Origin: Diphasiastrum complanatum
Lineage: Eukaryota > Streptophyta > Lycopodiopsida > Lycopodiales > Lycopodiaceae
NCBI GenBank assembly: GCA_029204225.1
Contig: CM055106.1
Location: forward strand, 18,488,149-18,552,148
Direction: 5' to 3'
DNA length: 64,000 nucleotides
Both the position numbers and the translations under genes were made by a program. Each line of letters starts with the position of its first letter. Within the stretch, counting starts at the first letter, position 1. The notes below the pieces were generated by a model, which did not search any database, was not told the DNA's origin, and saw nothing but the letters and a program-made list of their open reading frames with translations. Shown one piece after another: positions 51,931-64,000 of the stretch.

Positions 51931-52130
51931 GCCAACTCTCTTTATCAAAAAATATCTGGACATGAAAACTAGAGGCAGCTACATATTACTTGGCAAGGTC
52001 AAGGACCTGGTCAAGCTAGAACCGGTCAACCTTATCGCCCTTCTGCATCCTCAACCAAATTGGTGTAAGGCAATTTTCATCTGCAACCTAGAGCTGCTCA
52101 AAGAATATCTCACAACTTAAGTAGAAATCA
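51931..52130 (+). pseudogene. unrecognised coding-like remnant
   Basis: An open stretch reading SEQPTLFIKKYLDMKTRGSY and then LLGKVKDLVKLEPVNLIALL has protein-like composition but no start, no family and a stop after KEYLTT. It may be a scrap of a retroelement or gene. Confidence 0.25.
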
Positions 52131-55100
52131 GGACAAATCATGTAGGACCAATGCCCAAAAGATGTGCCTGCTAGGCCTTGAAGACTCCCCGTTTTGAGAC
52201 ATACAATTGGCCTAAAATGCACTCACTTCAGTCAATTTCATGAGGGCCTTGAACCGATACTTGGATGATGCGGCTAATTCTCTAGATCCTATCATTTTAG
52301 AAGTATACTACAACATGGAGACACTCATTATGACTGCCAAGGTCGATACAAAATGGGATCTATTATAAGGGAAAGTTCTTCAAGATCCTGCTTAAAAGAC
52401 AAACACAATGGAAAACACACAATGGAGAAACTACCCAACCAAGTAGAAGCAACCAATCAACTCTAGAAACTTCACACCCAAACCAAGGAATAGGAAGCAT
52501 GAAAGTAGCGTGAGAGCCTGGCAATGAATCAACCACAAGATGAGGTAGTAGGGCGAGTTTGGCCTCCTTATATAGAGCCTAGAACCACCTGTACACTTAG
52601 TCATGCAGGGTCGTAACTCCCCTATACTATGCATGGATCCTCTATTCATAGAATTGCTATTGATAACTCTACACATGCATACACTGTCCCAAACCTTGTA
52701 CTAACTCCATTTAGTGTGTTTTGGGCCTCACAAGGATAATAGTTACTTTTGGGTCACGTCCAGTATAACGTGGCATAACTAACAACTTGTTTCACTGGAG
52801 TACCGTGTATCCAAGACTAGGAGTATACTAAATCCTATATATTGGTCATGGACATAACATTGAATATAGATTTTTTGGCGAGCATGCAAGTATCCATTCG
52901 AGCGAGCATGGAAAAGTGAGCACTATGTAGGATAATCCAAGTGTGAGCTAGCCTTCATAAAACGTTTTTAAGTACATGTGACTCTTATGTGATGCAATAT
53001 TGTACAATAATACCAAAATGATAAAAATAGGAATTTATGTCAACATGGACACACTCATAAAAGATGATAGATACCTATCATACACAGTGGCTACCGAATT
53101 GGTTTCCTGCCACACTATTGCAGTACAATTCTATTTGTAGCATTCAAGTAAAAAAAATAAAACAAACATTTTCTATCATTGTGAATATGTATCTATATAC
53201 CAAAATCACTTTTTCATGCTCGCTAAAAATCTATATTCCGTTTCAATATTCTCTCTAAGATTATCTAGATTAGTGTGAAATGTTATTTAACCTCACAAGT
53301 CTTAGTGTCCTTATGCCAGTGAGGTATGTGTCATGTTGCATTACAATTTTAATGTAGCATGATATTAGGAAGCAAATCTAGGTGACCAAGTGTATGACAC
53401 TTACAAATAAAGAGAGCCTCCACTAAAGGACATGGCAGAGGAGAATGAGGGTGAAAGTATGACAACTAAAGCACGATGAGAATGAGCTAGACGCAAAAGG
53501 AAACAAACCAAGATGAGTTTGAGGCCATTGAGTGAGAGGAGCCTATCAATCCGTCTATTGAGACACAAGCAAACATGCAATAGTAATTCATAAGAGGCAT
53601 ACGAAGACAGCACTAACTTAGGAAAATCCATGGTGACTCAAGGATAAAGCATTAACAACTTGTAGAGTGGAAAACAGCGATGATGACGTATAGTGGTTGC
53701 AGATTTCAATAAGGAAAAAGGCATAGGCTCATAACAATTGTGTTGTTGATTTTGGTTCGCATTGAAGATTGAAAATTTTGTTGTGGTGTACAAGAGCAAG
53801 TTAGTCCTAAACTCATCTAGTCAATCTAGACTAGATGCTCCTATGTACATATATGTAGTCAACTAGGATTGATTATTCAAACGTGAAGTGTTGTATGCCC
53901 ATAGTGCAAAGTTTTTGTGGCCATTTCATGATTGTAGCTTATGGCAATTGATGGCTTTGATTACATTCTTTAGACCTCTATATTTTGAATTGCGGAGCCA
54001 TTAATGTTGTAGGTTGTGATTTGGGAATTGGTAACATTTGTAGGAAATCAATCTAGTTTAACGTCCCTTTTGCCTTAAAATTTTTTTTGATAGCTAACAA
54101 TTAACTTAGCATATTTTTTGCAAGAAATGCCACAACAAAAAAAACAATTCAAGATCTATATTACAATTGTGTGCACGAATTGCTCACTTTGAAAGCAATG
54201 AGGAATGAATTTTTTGTAGAGTTCTAAGAATATTATCAACCCATGCAGGGGGTGGTGGTGTGTGCTTGTTGTGGGCTTGCTAACGCATAGGCAAATATCA
54301 AGGCCTTATGCCCTACAAATACCAAAATAAAAACTAATAAGAACCCGTCACTACTTCCCAAGAATTACAATCACCAAGTATACGAGATAAGAAACAGGAT
54401 CAAATCTAAGAGGCAAAAAATTTAATAGTAAGCAAAAGTTAAGAAATATGACCTTTCAAGCACTTCAAAAATAGCTAGAACTACCTTTTTCAACTCATAT
54501 CAAAATAATTTGCATTTTTACTTTTAGAACCACATAAAACAAAACTCTACCAACCATACTCTCCTTTAATCAATATTCTTTGATGCCACTCTTTATTAGG
54601 TAGCAAGCTAGCCAATACATGGGTGCTACAATGTTTGTATAAAATAAAGTTTCGTAGACTCATAAGCAATAATATCTTGCTCACTATGAAGGATAGCAAC
54701 AACTCGGACACCATTTTCAACAATTCATTTTCTATGAAAGTTCATAAGAATAAGAGCTATGATGCAAGTAGCCTTCAATCAATTGAAGGCCAACTAACAT
54801 TCTAAAGTCCAAGTCAAGTCACAATTATCATAGAAATACAATAAACGAAAACCCAAATTAGTTAAGCCCCAAATATTGTTATAGTAAGCATATCCAAAAT
54901 GCCAAAAAACTCCATCTAGAGCATAGAAAAAGAAGTTGGGACTTTCATGGCATATATTGATACTACAACAAAAAAGTTCAAATAATTTTTAACCAAAATG
55001 AGATGATTAAACAAGGATCACAAAAATGTGATCAAAATATAAAATTGCATGCGTTTTGACTAGTGGACAAATGAAATTGTTCATAACACTCTAAAAGGCA

Positions 55101-56606
55101 GGTATTGTGTTTAAAGGGCTGCCAACATTTCTCTCGTGTTTGGAAGAGCACTTACCTAGCATAATTTGGTTTGCCAAATCTTACAAAGTTTTTGCTTACT
55201 AGTTTTTGCCCAATATTTAAAATAAATCTTCAAATTTTTGGCTACATTTTCAACTTGACAACATTTTCAAGCAAGCATCACAATAGAGCAACAATTTTCT
55301 TGGAAACAATTTTTTTGACAAGTCTTCACAATAGAGAAGGACCCCACAATCCTACCTTCAGCATTTTGAGCCAACCAAGTGTGTATCACATAGAGGAAGC
55401 CTTGACGGTAGCACCCTTCCACTATACAAAAAGCACGAGACACAACTCACTAAGACCAGATGGATTACAACACATTATTTTTACTCATCTATCAATATAT
55501 ACACATCTAATAATGTTGAAGAATATGTTAAACCTGTCCAAAATGGTCAAACTAATCATTAACGTGCCATATACGACGTCTATGCAAATGGATATCTTAC
55601 ATGGTCAATGCACAATTGCTTGGTATTCTTCTTATCAACTTGAATAAGAGCAACATCAAAAGTACTCGTAGCAACACACCTACATGTACCAAAGCTGTCC
55701 TAGTTATTCAACGAACTACGAATGAACTGCAACAAAGAAGAATGTTTATGCAATAGAAAACTGACAGTAGGCTGCCCTGAATTATGTGGATACAAACCTC
55801 GGCTTGGAAACCAAAAATAAGGAATGATATACTCAGCCAATATATTGCCAAAGAATGCCCAAGATATGTGTGAAACTTGAAGTGCTTTCCAGGGGGGAAT
55901 TGTTTTTCCTCACAAGAAAAGCTCCTCCTAGCCCTAGAAAGTGCTTTAAAACCAAGTTAAGGACACATTGTCATACATCACTTAAGACAACAAATTGAGG
56001 ATCATTTCAGAATCTTCAAATAAGATTATTGTTCAAGCTCCAATATGTTGATGGCACGATGCTTGCAAACCCTGCTCCTAAGGAACTGTTCTGTAAGTCT
56101 CCTACAAAAAACTCTAGGAACTAATGAACTGTTGAATGGCTACAAGTCACTCTCCTTATACTAGTCTTCATGGCCCTTACGGGCTTCTTCCTCCTACTTA
56201 GCATTAGCAAGAAGGCTATTGCACACATCAGCATGGCACGAGTACCAACAGTCTCTTGCACCCTACCGCTCCCCATAAATGCCTAGTCTTATTCACTTCA
56301 TATTGAATAAGCCACTAGGGATTCTTAATTGAACCATGTTATCGTAATGTCTTTGGAGATTTTGAAGTAGCAATGTCTTGATTTACATATCCATAACTAG
56401 TTGTCATTGCGCAATACAGGTGGTTTTACTTGAAAATTGCACATACTATTGATTAAATAAAAAATTTGTCAAAATTTGTGATATAGACTCAGCTGCACTA
56501 ATTCTCCTACAACACACAAAAATTAGTTACCTAAATGATCTTCAAACAGTGACATAGTAATAAATTGAAACAAAGCTGTCAAAAGTGTTGTATACTTGCA
56601 AGTTGT

Positions 56607-56691
56607 TCATTTGTTTCATATAATTTTTTGGCTCTTTGGATGTTGTGTCGACAGTTTTCCTCTGCTGTAGCAAGGTCCTCTATAGCTGCTA
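56607..56691 (-). other. candidate orphan exon
   Basis: On the - strand, CACTTTAG precedes an open stretch reading AAIEDLATAEENCRHNIQRA and KKLYETNEQLA, followed by GTATAC, a possible donor. The charged helical composition looks coding, but no neighbouring exon could be linked. Confidence 0.25.
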
Positions 56692-57562
56692 AAGTGGAAA
56701 AGTGTAAAGATCAACTTGCATATCTTCGTACATAAACATTCTTACACAGATTTGTATCCTCATATGATCCCAGAAGTGTGACAGATAGATTTATCCTTTT
56801 CTTCAGAGCATACTCATTCCTATCACTTTCCATACAATGGGAAATCAAGAGTTTTGATATTTCAGGAGAATTGCAACTGCCCACATACTTTTTGGATGAT
56901 TCTTTAAACGAGTGGTCCTTGTATAGAAATATGAGCACAATCAGGGTCCTTATATAGTAACGATACCAAAAGAAGTCATCTGCGTTTATAAATGCATGGC
57001 TTCAGCTGCGGCCACACTATGCTTCCAGATTGCGCTCCACCCTGTCAGCGAAAGGTAAATAACTTCTGTTCATAACTTGCAAAATAGATTTTGTAATCAT
57101 CCATGTACTAAAAAAATCTGAATTTTGGTGAAGCAAGCTTGATAAAAATATTTGGCTCTACATCAAGTGTGAAGCACAGCTGACTGGAAGTTTCAGCCCC
57201 TTACCAACTAAAAAATTAAGGGTATCAACTGAGCAACTAAAATCTTGACAACATCTAAGCATTACAAGCCAAGCAGAAGGTCTAGGGACTGAAACGATGG
57301 AATAACACATTCATACTTTTATCTTTCAATTTGAATCGATTTCAGCTAGGGTCCTAATAAAATAGATAAAAATACTTCTTTAAGAAGCAGTTCACGTACA
57401 GAATTTTCCACAAAAAACAGAAAAACATTAGTAAGGGGCAAGCAAGACAAGGCATCATGCAAAAACTAGACTAAGAATTATAGGAGTCCTACAAAAGCCA
57501 TGGCCAAAGACAAGCAGCCGTCAACACGAGACAATCTTATTGCAAAATGCTAACATTGCAAT

Positions 57563-58100
57563 CTACATCCCAGTATGTGGTGGTATGAGATGGGGTGGTG
57601 TGTCTCTCTCCCCACCCATGCTAGGACCTGCATCTGGGGGTGTGACACCAGCAACTGAGGATGCTGATGGTCGCGAGGGCTCTGATGGAGTGGCGGAAGG
57701 CCCAGGTGCCCCTGCACGTGCAGCAGGCACCGAGTGACTGTCATGGGTAGGTGGTGCTAGCATCCCTCTGTGACTAGGCCCTGCACCTGTATCCGCTCTG
57801 TGGCTAGGCCCTGCACATATATCCCCTGCATGGCTAGGCCCTACACCTTGGACATGTGAGCTCTGCCCTCTCTGTTGGAAAAAACTTTGTGCTGGTCTCA
57901 GTGGCTGGCTGGCTGACCGACCCATCATGGCCGTATGTCTCTCGTACCCTCTCTCCCTCAACATCTGTAATGGAGCTGCATATTGATATACCCATGCCTC
58001 GCCCATCTGGCCTGGTCAATCGTAACAAATGGGCCCTGACCCTGGTGAATGATCCGGTGAACTCTAGACCGCAATGGTAGCATCTCCATCTGCGGGCCAT
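57563..58100 (-). pseudogene. hAT BED zinc-finger N-terminus with GPSH repeats
   Basis: On the - strand, CYHCGLEFTGSFTRVRAHLL is a BED-type finger like that at the start of the hAT transposase at 11.2 kb. A frameshift follows, then the frame 58006-57563 with three to four GPSH-containing repeats (from a roughly 30-bp DNA repeat) and a Pro/Ala-rich linker, and then a stop. The catalytic core is missing. Confidence 0.65.
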
Positions 58101-58448
58101 GAACCATGGGATGTAGCCACATCCCCCTGTATGAGGTCACCCTCTGCTTGCCAACAACAGGCATGGTGTCGACGTGACCTATCAGCTACCGTGATCACTC
58201 AAAGCCCTGCAAAACATACACAAGCCATGCAAAGATTCAGTACATTGCAAATTAGAAATAAACTGCTGCGAAATAGCCCAGACTCACAAATTAGGGCTAA
58301 ACTGATGCGAAAAGCGAGCATGACACAGAAAACCCCGTCATATGGGCCAGACGAGGGTTCCAACACTTTTGTGGACATTGGCACCAAAAAGCGAGCTTGA
58401 CATTCATAGATTGATCTACGTGCACTACGGGCGTAAACCGACATTCCT

Positions 58449-58680
58449 GGCATTCTTGTAGGCATTTAGAAACACAATGTGGGATCTAACGGCACCTCAA
58501 TCGGACACCTATAGCCAATTTCACAAATAGGGCCAAAAAAAGCACCAAAAGAGGGCACCAATCTCATAACTCCTACGCGTCGCAATGGCCCAAACCGATG
58601 TTGCAGGCATTCTCGTAGGCATGAGGAAACACAGTGTAGCACTTTACTTCTATTCGATCTGACACCTACAGCTAGTTTTA
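58449..58680 (+). repeat. imperfect direct repeats of about 75 bp
   Basis: 58449-58527 and 58608-58680 share GGCATTCT(T/C)GTAGGCAT, GAAACACA(A/G)TGT and TC(G)GACACCTA(T/C)AGC. The origin is unknown. Confidence 0.55.
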
Positions 58681-59523
58681 AACAATCATGGAAATTGTAA
58701 TGTGTAGGCAAGAAAAACCTGGAATCTGAGTTTTCTCGCTCCCCGCTCGGTTCCCGTGCCCGGCGATGTGCCCACTGATTCCCCCTCGTCGAATAGTTGC
58801 TCGTAGAATGTTGGATCGTCACATACGGATGTGCATAAAAAAATTTGCAAGAATTTTTCTCTCACTGTAACGTGGCCAACTAAAAAATTTGCGGATTTTG
58901 TTTGAAATTTTTTTTTGCGTTCCAGACAGCGTTTTGGAACGCCTTCCACCAGCATCTGTGATATATATATGTATATCTATATATATATATAATACCATAG
59001 TTGCACAGAAATGCGTTTCTGGGACAGAAATGCAAAAAAAAAAAATCTTATGCAGGAGGATAGATGGGGGGAGGGTGGGCAGCTTGACTTAAACTTTGGA
59101 ACTGACATGATGATGGTACGCTGCTTAATTATCTTAAAGGGAGGGGACAAGACCAACTGGCTTCCATACATCCGCAGCAGAGACTGTGTCGACGCCCAAA
59201 GAGACAGCCAGCTACCAGGCCACAATCCAGAGCGCCACGGCACCAGAGACGACACCAACAGCCCACCAGAAGACAGAGGTCCACGGCACATCTAGTAATA
59301 CCTTCACAGCATACCATACATTATTTCTTCCAGGCTGATGAACACCATGATGCACTATACCAGGCTGATGGACCTTGATTGGGCCAGCCATCTCTCATGC
59401 ATTGTATATTCAGTTTAGTTTGTAGTTATTGCTTTTATAGATTATTGAGCTTTAAGCTCCTATGTGCACACTTGACATGTACCTTTTCCTAGTCCTCATG
59501 TACATTGGAGTATTCAAGGGCAT

Positions 59524-59526
<3 letters not shown>
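58681..59526. other. no gene recognised
   Basis: It contains a GCGTTCC...GGAACGC inverted repeat near 58917-58940 and an alternating AT tract at about 58962-58992. Nothing else is assignable. Confidence 0.45.
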
Positions 59527-59583
<57 letters not shown>

Positions 59584-60703
59584 TGCTGGCACCTACTCCA
59601 TCGCGCTGTTGGCGCCTGCTCCATCGCGGCTGTTGGCGCCCTCCATCGCGCTGCTGGCCCCCTCCATCGCTTTGCCTTGAGCGTGCCTCCATCACACTTG
59701 ATGGAACCTGCCTGCATCGTGCTGTCTCACCTGTCCATCGCTGATGGTGCCTAGCTGATTCTTGCTTGCCTATCCATCAGATCTGCAAAATGCCTCGTTG
59801 ATAAGGTGTTCTCCTTACTCCTGATCCATCTTCTGTTTCCAGCATTGCTTCAGCCAAACAAAACCAGATCCAACTTCTTCTTCTACTTCTATGCCCGTTG
59901 CAGTTCCTATCTCTCCATCAAATCCTAATCTCAACCATGAAACTACTGTAGCTATTCCCTTGACTCCAGACACTCCAGAAGCACCTGCTTCTCTCTCCAC
60001 ATATACCTTAGTCAGTCTTCTTCGTGAGGATCAACTCCGTCTATTTGAATACCTTAACAATCACAAACAGAAACTTGCTTCCCATGATTCTCTGCTTCTC
60101 TCTGTGCAATCGCACCTTCAAAAGCTAGACACTTCCATTGAAGCACTCAAGAACGAAGTTGCAGTTATCAAAAGTGAAACTTCTTCCCAAATTGCTACTT
60201 CAGCTAAAATTCAGTAACTTGAAAGTCAGGTGGAACAGCACCATACGGTTAAGAAGCACCCAGATACTCTTGTCATCCACTTCACGTCAGTGTCTCACAG
60301 GCATAAAGTTTTAGAGAAACCATCTAAATTGCGTGATACCAAAATCTATTTGGACGAAGATCTTACTTTCATCCAAGTCCAAGAACGTAAGAAGGCAAGA
60401 CAAAAAGCTCTATCAACTAGCAAACGGCTTATCTATCGTGACGGCATTATCAGATTTGTGGATCGTAAGCCTATAGTTAATGAGTCTTAATTATGAGATA
60501 GAGTCTGAGCTAGAGAAATGAAGAGATGTCCAGTTGAGCATGTAAGTGGTACACGTACCATATAATCCTGGCTTATATCACTCTCTTCTTAGTTAGTGTG
60601 GTTTTAGTTGTATTGTTTTGACGACACTGATCCATCTTGTTTCCATCTTATTTGATGTACTTGTTCGTATTATACACCTTTCAGCATGGAAAAGACGTTA
60701 ATA

Positions 60704-60781
<78 letters not shown>
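59527..60781 (+). mobile_element. ORF1-like retroelement piece between (CT)n tracts
   Basis: A (CT)n tract at 59527-59581 and another of the same strand at 60707-60781 bracket about 1.1 kb. Inside are CCATCGCGCTG-type repeats (59590-59690) and a reading frame 59891-60490. The frame has an N-terminal Pro/Thr-rich part, a coiled-coil-like segment (about residues 45-130) and an end (VIHFTSVSHRHKVLE, IYLDEDLTF, ERKKARQKAL) resembling the RNA-binding part of LINE ORF1 proteins. One in-frame TAA at 60215-60217 interrupts it. AATAAA lies at 60700-60705, just before the terminal tract. No reverse transcriptase is present. Confidence 0.6.
59891..60490 (+). pseudogene. LINE ORF1p-like protein, one stop
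   Basis: About 200 codons with a single TAA (60215-60217) in the coiled-coil region; the frame is otherwise intact on both sides. Its role in a live element would be binding RNA and chaperoning it during target-primed reverse transcription. The assignment rests on layout and a weak motif match only. Confidence 0.5.
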
Positions 60782-60786
<5 letters not shown>

Positions 60787-61570
60787 GTAAGGAACCATAC
60801 TGAATCGTACTGAACCACACTGAACCATGGCTGAAACCATGTTGAGCCATACTAAAAAGATAAGACACATACATGTGCAAAAATATGAATATATACAATT
60901 TCGTGCCGCAAGGCAACGAACTGGTCCAGTACAATGAAATGATAACATTAATATAATACAAAATCATCTAGACATTGTCTCCTCTAACTAGTAGTTAGAG
61001 TCATCTGACTTTGTGCTAGTATGATATAGGGACTCTTTGTCCGGTGACGAGGCTGATGTCGATGATCGTGATGCACTATCTTTGCGTCCGCCTGTGCCAC
61101 TGCTCTTGCCTCCACCTCTCTACCTGTTACAATCTCTAATTACTGCAAACCTCCAGGTGTCGGCTAACCACAAGAGACCGAACGATTCACGTTCCACCCC
61201 GCTGCAGGACCTAATCCAGGTCCACCCACCGTGCCCTGGCCTGTGACCGTATCAAGCTGGATCCGACCTCCATCCTAGACGGCGTCCCATACCACCGCCT
61301 AGGCTCTTAGCCATCTCCTGCCTCAAGCTAGCAAACATCCTGGCCGTTACACGCTCTCCGTCCATCTCCTCCTAGGTAGATAGAATGGATGGCAGCTGAG
61401 CCTTCCTCCCCTTGTATACCTCCAAGGAGAGAGACTCCAACCCATGTGCACACCTAGATCATGACACGTGGCAACCATGCAAGTTCACAAGTCACCGGTC
61501 AAGTCTACAGGCCTAGTCATTGTCCAGTCTCAAGTCTGGGTTTGGGACCCAAGGGAGTTGGGTCCCTAAC
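60782..61570 (-). repeat. gypsy 3' LTR and flank
   Basis: On the - strand the LTR starts at 61571 with TGTTAGGGACCCAACTCCC. Its far border was not found. From 60782 to about 60850, ACTGAACCA-type short repeats occur. No gene is seen. Confidence 0.5.
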
Positions 61571-63667
61571 ATTCCCAAATTCCTTATCTAAGGAAGGAAT
61601 CCAGGGAATCTCAGTTTGAGGTCATGTTCATTCTCCCAAGTATCATCATCCTCGGAACTTCCTTTCCAACGAACCAAGTACTTAGTTACCTGACGGTTCC
61701 TGAGCCCACGTTGACGTACATCAACAATGGCCTGTGGTTCAATAGGTACAAAGGATGATAGGTCCTCCAGCTGAACTAAGTCCTCCTGAGGCATTAAGTC
61801 ATCCTTTCCACCAAGTCGTTCCTTTAAACGACTAATGTGAAAAACTGGATGTACTTTAACACCTTGGGGAAGTTCCAGCTGGTACGCATTCCGATGGAGT
61901 TTCTTTTTTATACAGAATGGTCCTGCGTAACCAGGTGATAACTTAGGACATTTTCTAGTCCTTAGTACCTTAGAATCTTTGGGGATTCTAAGATATACCC
62001 AAGCCCCCTCCTCATAGACCCTAGGTTGTCGCTTTTGATTAGCGTAAAACTGGGCTCTATCCTGAGCCGTTTGTACGTTTTCGCGAGCAACAAGCAACAT
62101 TTCTTGCATATCATGCAGGAAATCTATTGCTGCCTTAACCTTGAGGCCTTTGAGGCCCACTGAAATGGGAGCGTAGGCTGGAAACCATACATCAGAGAAA
62201 ATGGACTAAAACCCGTCGCTAAGTGCTTTGCGCTGTTATACGCAAACTCAATCATTGGAAGGTACCTTTCCCAATCCGACTGTCTTCTGGAAACATATGC
62301 CCGAAGCATGTCTTCCATGGACTGGTTTGTCCTCTCTATCTGACCATCCGATTCAGGATGATCTAATGACCCCAAACTCAAAGTGGTCTCTAATTTCTCA
62401 AAGACCGCTTGCCAAAATTTGCCAGTGAACTTTGGATCTCGATCATTAACAATGTCATTCGGCAAACCAAACAACATGAACAACTTTTCCACGAAAAGTT
62501 GTGCAAGTTCAAAAGCTTTGACAGTTTGCTTGGTGGTATAAACTGCGCCATTTTAGTTAACCTGTCAACTATTACCCAAATGGCATCATTTTGCTTCCCC
62601 GTACGAGGTAGCCCAACCACAAAGTCCATGGAAATGCTTTCCCACTTTCTTTCGGGAATTTCCAAGGGCATTAACAAACCAGCTGCCTTAAGTCTTTCAG
62701 CTTTGTTGACTTGGCATTGCGCACACTTGCGAACATATGCCTCCACTTGACTTTTTAAGTTTGGCCAGTAAAAGTTCCTTTTTACTAAGTCAAGCGTCCT
62801 TTGAGCGCCAGGGTGCCCTGCACATGGGCTGTCATGACGTTCATGCAGAATTTGGGCCCTTATATCATCATTTTCTGGCACACAAACTTTTCCATTCCAG
62901 AAAAGTAATCCATTCCTAATGGAATAATCTCTCCGTATCTTGTCCTGAGGAGAAATCTTGGAATCTTGCATTCCCAGCTCAACACTAGATCTAGAAGAAC
63001 TTGCCAACTCTCCAATCCGGCTTAAGGCATCCGCGACACTATTAGAAGTACCCTTCTGGTACTCAATGTCATAATGAAATTCTTGGAGCATCTCTGACCA
63101 TCTGGCCTTACGACCTCTAAGGTCGACCGCATTGTTAATATACTTTAACGCTTGATGGTCAGTAACTATAGTAAACTGGGAGCCATACAAATAATGTCTC
63201 CAAACTTTCAGGGCATGAATAACAGCAAAAAGTTCCTTGTCATAGGTGGAATACCGCCTTTGAGCAGGGTCCAACTTTTTGCTTTCAAAAGCTACCGGCC
63301 TACCATCCTAGTATAGGATTGCGCCTGTAGCATAGTCACTGGCATCCGTTTCAAGTACATACGACTTGTTAGGATCCACTATGTGTAGAATAGGCGCTGT
63401 AGTTACACAGTATTTGAGGTTCTCAAAACTCTGATTCAACTCTTCAATCCAAGTAACCGGAGGACTGAACTTACTGTGCCGGCTAACTCTTTTAGCCCCT
63501 CTGAGGACATTCGTCAAGGCCAATGCAATTAATGCATAGTTCAAGATGAATTTATGAAAAAACCCCGTAAAGCCCAAAAAGAACTTAACCTCCCGGATGG
63601 TTTTAGAGATAGGCCATTCACGTACTTGTCGGACTTTATTTGGGTCAATTTCCAACCCATGGTCCAC
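61571..63667 (-). pseudogene. Ty3/gypsy chromovirus pol (RT end to chromodomain)
   Basis: On the - strand from 63667: the end of RT (WPISKTIREVKFFLGFTGFF), RNase H (LETDASDYATGAILY, stop, then KELFAVIHALKVWRHYL and TDHQALKYI), the integrase zinc part (HERHDSPCAGH...CAQCQVNK), the catalytic core with SMDFVVGLP, NDRDPKFTG and QIERTNQSMED, the GPY/F region (RKCPKLSPGYAGPF) and a chromodomain (TKYLVRWKGSSEDDDTW) ending at the stop at 61588. Breaks: TAG near 63307, a frameshift near 62490 and another near 62150. Gag, protease and most of RT are missing beyond 63667. Chromodomains guide such elements to heterochromatin. Confidence 0.93.
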
Positions 63668-64000
63668 TCTTAATTTTAAGGGTACCCCTTATCCAAGGGT
63701 CACGTGACTCCATACCTCCGACCAAGGTATAGTCGCTTGCCTGCCCTTATCCAAAGGCACATACCCTTAATCTTAAGGATAACCCTTATCCAAGGGTAAC
63801 TTGCCATTTAGCCCCCAACACTCAATGGACCAATAGGGGTCTAAAGTACTGCTAGTTACATAGGTATGTAACATTTCTTCCCCGATGTCTAGAGAAGACT
63901 TCAAGGAACTGGGATTCTTTTCCAAGAATCAAGGTAAGAAAGGTAGTACCTGAGGAAACAGTGTCCAAGACAGGTTTTCCTGAGGGCGGCAACAGCTAGG
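63668..64000. other. sequence replacing the gypsy 5' part, CCCTTATCCAAGGG repeats
   Basis: No gypsy coding continues here. Three copies of CCCTTATCCAAGGG-like palindromic motifs occur at 63685-63699, 63744-63757 and 63783-63796, with TAATCTTAAGG between, as at the end of a small DNA element. Confidence 0.45.

Larger units (their letters stand above)
50699..57562. other. long stretch without a confident gene
   Basis: A/T-rich intergenic sequence. Listed separately are a (CT)n tract, a C homopolymer, an unrecognised coding-like remnant and a candidate exon. The frame at 55171-55647 (+, 158 residues) has Asn/Ser/Thr-rich, low-complexity character and no domain. Confidence 0.45.

Noticed and set aside
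55171-55647. 158-residue + strand frame
   Set aside because: Unusual composition for a protein, no start context and no homology that I recognise; left as intergenic.

Overview
The window is nuclear DNA of a land plant with a large, repeat-choked genome. The evidence is GT-AG spliced genes, a plant-type linker histone H1, a GNAT acetyltransferase split over introns of 7-12 kb, and plant-type hAT, Ty1/copia and Ty3/gypsy elements. A Penelope-like reverse transcriptase and abundant long (GA)n tracts, both unusual in flowering plants, suggest a fern, lycophyte or gymnosperm. The lineage is an inference and I cannot fix it from sequence alone.

Only two host genes can be supported. (1) A GCN5-related N-acetyltransferase gene runs on the + strand from about 4.64 to 25.24 kb. 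Eight exons were found, all with compatible phases; the 5' exon(s) were not found. Intron 3 (about 11.9 kb) and intron 4 (about 7.2 kb) hold most of the mobile DNA of the left third. (2) A two-exon histone H1 gene lies on the - strand (32.8-33.7 kb) with a TATA box.

Layout. 0-3 kb: a broken chromovirus (Ty3/gypsy) copy, minisatellites and a LINE 3' end. 3.3-3.9 and 6.6-7.2 kb: two copies of a short GTTCCGG-rich DNA element. 7.9-9.6 kb: an old gypsy on the - strand. 10.55-10.78 kb: a small non-autonomous hAT. 10.82-17.01 kb: a complete hAT element with terminal inverted repeats (TIRs) and a perfect 8-bp target duplication, ending 158 bp before a GNAT exon. 18.48-21.56 kb: a second, internally deleted hAT copy. 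27.05-29.8 kb: a third, decayed relative on the - strand. 35.2-35.7 kb: a cluster of short palindromes.

36-51 kb is a retroelement nest. It contains a copia body with its 5' LTR; a gypsy integrase fragment; a Penelope-like element on the - strand with about 1.6 kb direct repeats (pseudo-LTRs) that begin with (CT)n; more copia pieces; and a second, inverted copy of the copia LTR carrying a (GA)n insertion. 51-57.5 kb has almost nothing recognisable. 57.6-58.1 kb is a BED-finger transposase fragment. 59.5-60.8 kb is an ORF1-like retroelement piece bracketed by (CT)n. 61.6-63.7 kb is a second copy of the same chromovirus as at the left edge, in opposite orientation.

The most interesting material is the hAT family (transposase with a long AT-hook tail, plus an opposite-strand second ORF), the Penelope-like element with pseudo-LTRs, and the repeated association of retroelement ends with (CT)n tracts.
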